Source of the DNA: Bacillota bacterium
GTDB lineage: Bacteria > Bacillota > Clostridia > Christensenellales > Borkfalkiaceae
Direction: 5' to 3'
NCBI GenBank assembly: GCA_003343805.1
Contig: QAKM01000025.1
Coordinates: 1-6,088 of the forward strand
Length of the DNA stretch: 6,088 nucleotides
In this document: one piece after another, positions 5,852 to 6,088 of the stretch
Layout of the letters: each line of letters begins with the position of its first letter
Position numbering within the stretch: position 1 is the stretch's first letter
Program-made: the position numbers and the translations under genes
Notes under the pieces: generated by a model
Database searches by the model: none
Seen by the model: the letters and a program-made list of their open reading frames with translations, nothing else
What the model was told of the DNA's origin: nothing

Positions 5852-6088
5852 ATGAAGAAAAAACTCTTAGCGATGCTTGCACTCTCTGCCGTGCTTGCAA
5901 TGAGCGCGGGGCTCCTTGCGGCCTGCACCGATCCCAAGGATCCCGATGATCCCGATACCCCCTGCACCGAGCACGTCGACAACAACAACGACGGCAAGTG
6001 CGACAACTGCGGCGAGGATATGGGCGGCGAGCCCGTCACGCCTCCCGAAGAGGAAGTCAAGATCACCGACGGCGTGTTCAGCAATCAG
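5852..6088 (+). CDS. Partial lipoprotein, probable sugar ABC transporter substrate-binding protein
   Basis: Only the first 79 codons are present; the gene runs off the window. The N-terminus is a clear lipoprotein signal peptide: MKKK, then a hydrophobic core, then the lipobox LAAC, with C25 as the lipidated residue. Its placement directly after two CUT1 permeases makes it the likely extracellular substrate-binding protein that delivers the sugar to the channel. No solute-binding fold is visible in the part present, so that role is inferred from context. After the lipobox comes an Asp/Pro-rich linker (26-37). A compact Cys/His/Asp module follows, CTEHVDNNNDGKCDNCG (38-54), then an acidic Pro/Glu linker (58-69) and the beginning of a mature domain (KITDGVFSNQ). 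The module combines a dockerin- or EF-hand-like D-x-N-x-D-G-x-x-D spacing (43-51) with three cysteines and a histidine that could bind metal or form disulfides. Confidence 0.85.
   Translation, partial: MKKKLLAMLALSAVLAMSAGLLAACTDPKDPDDPDTPCTEHVDNNNDGKCDNCGEDMGGEPVTPPEEEVKITDGVFSNQ

Overview
This window looks like part of an ordinary carbohydrate-utilisation locus from a GC-rich (roughly 60% by eye) low-G+C-lineage relative, most likely a gut Clostridia/Christensenellales-type bacterium. The pointers are strong AGGAGG-type ribosome binding sites, AT-rich promoters standing out in GC-rich DNA, a lipoprotein carrying a Cys/His/Asp-rich module that I associate with Clostridia surface proteins, and LplB/YtcP-type sugar permeases without a local ATPase. 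The taxonomic placement is inference.

Layout: positions 1-135 hold no gene but contain two perfect GC-rich inverted repeats. An AraC-family regulator occupies 136-1104 on the minus strand. Its natural start probably lies at 1133, in another frame, so the gene appears to carry a one-base frameshift near its 5' end. A 125-base divergent intergenic region holds a promoter for each direction. Next, on the plus strand, come a cytosolic, domain-permuted GH3 beta-glycosidase (1259-3742), a short promoter region, two ABC sugar permeases (3829-4836 and 4847-5806) and the first 79 codons of a lipoprotein that is probably the substrate-binding protein (5852 to the window end).

Working model: the lipoprotein captures an oligosaccharide or glycoside outside the cell, the two permeases import it using an ATPase encoded elsewhere, and the GH3 enzyme hydrolyses it in the cytosol. 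The AraC regulator would sense the sugar.

The most useful hidden signal is that the GH3 promoter and the permease promoter share AAAAATCYGCAATA placed exactly 19 bases before TATAATGCAGA. The 19-base spacers between these blocks are unrelated. This is best read as a common operator, probably for the AraC protein, and the GH3-side copy also overlaps the predicted -35 of the regulator's own promoter. I see no mobile element, CRISPR array, RNA gene or clearly new system here.
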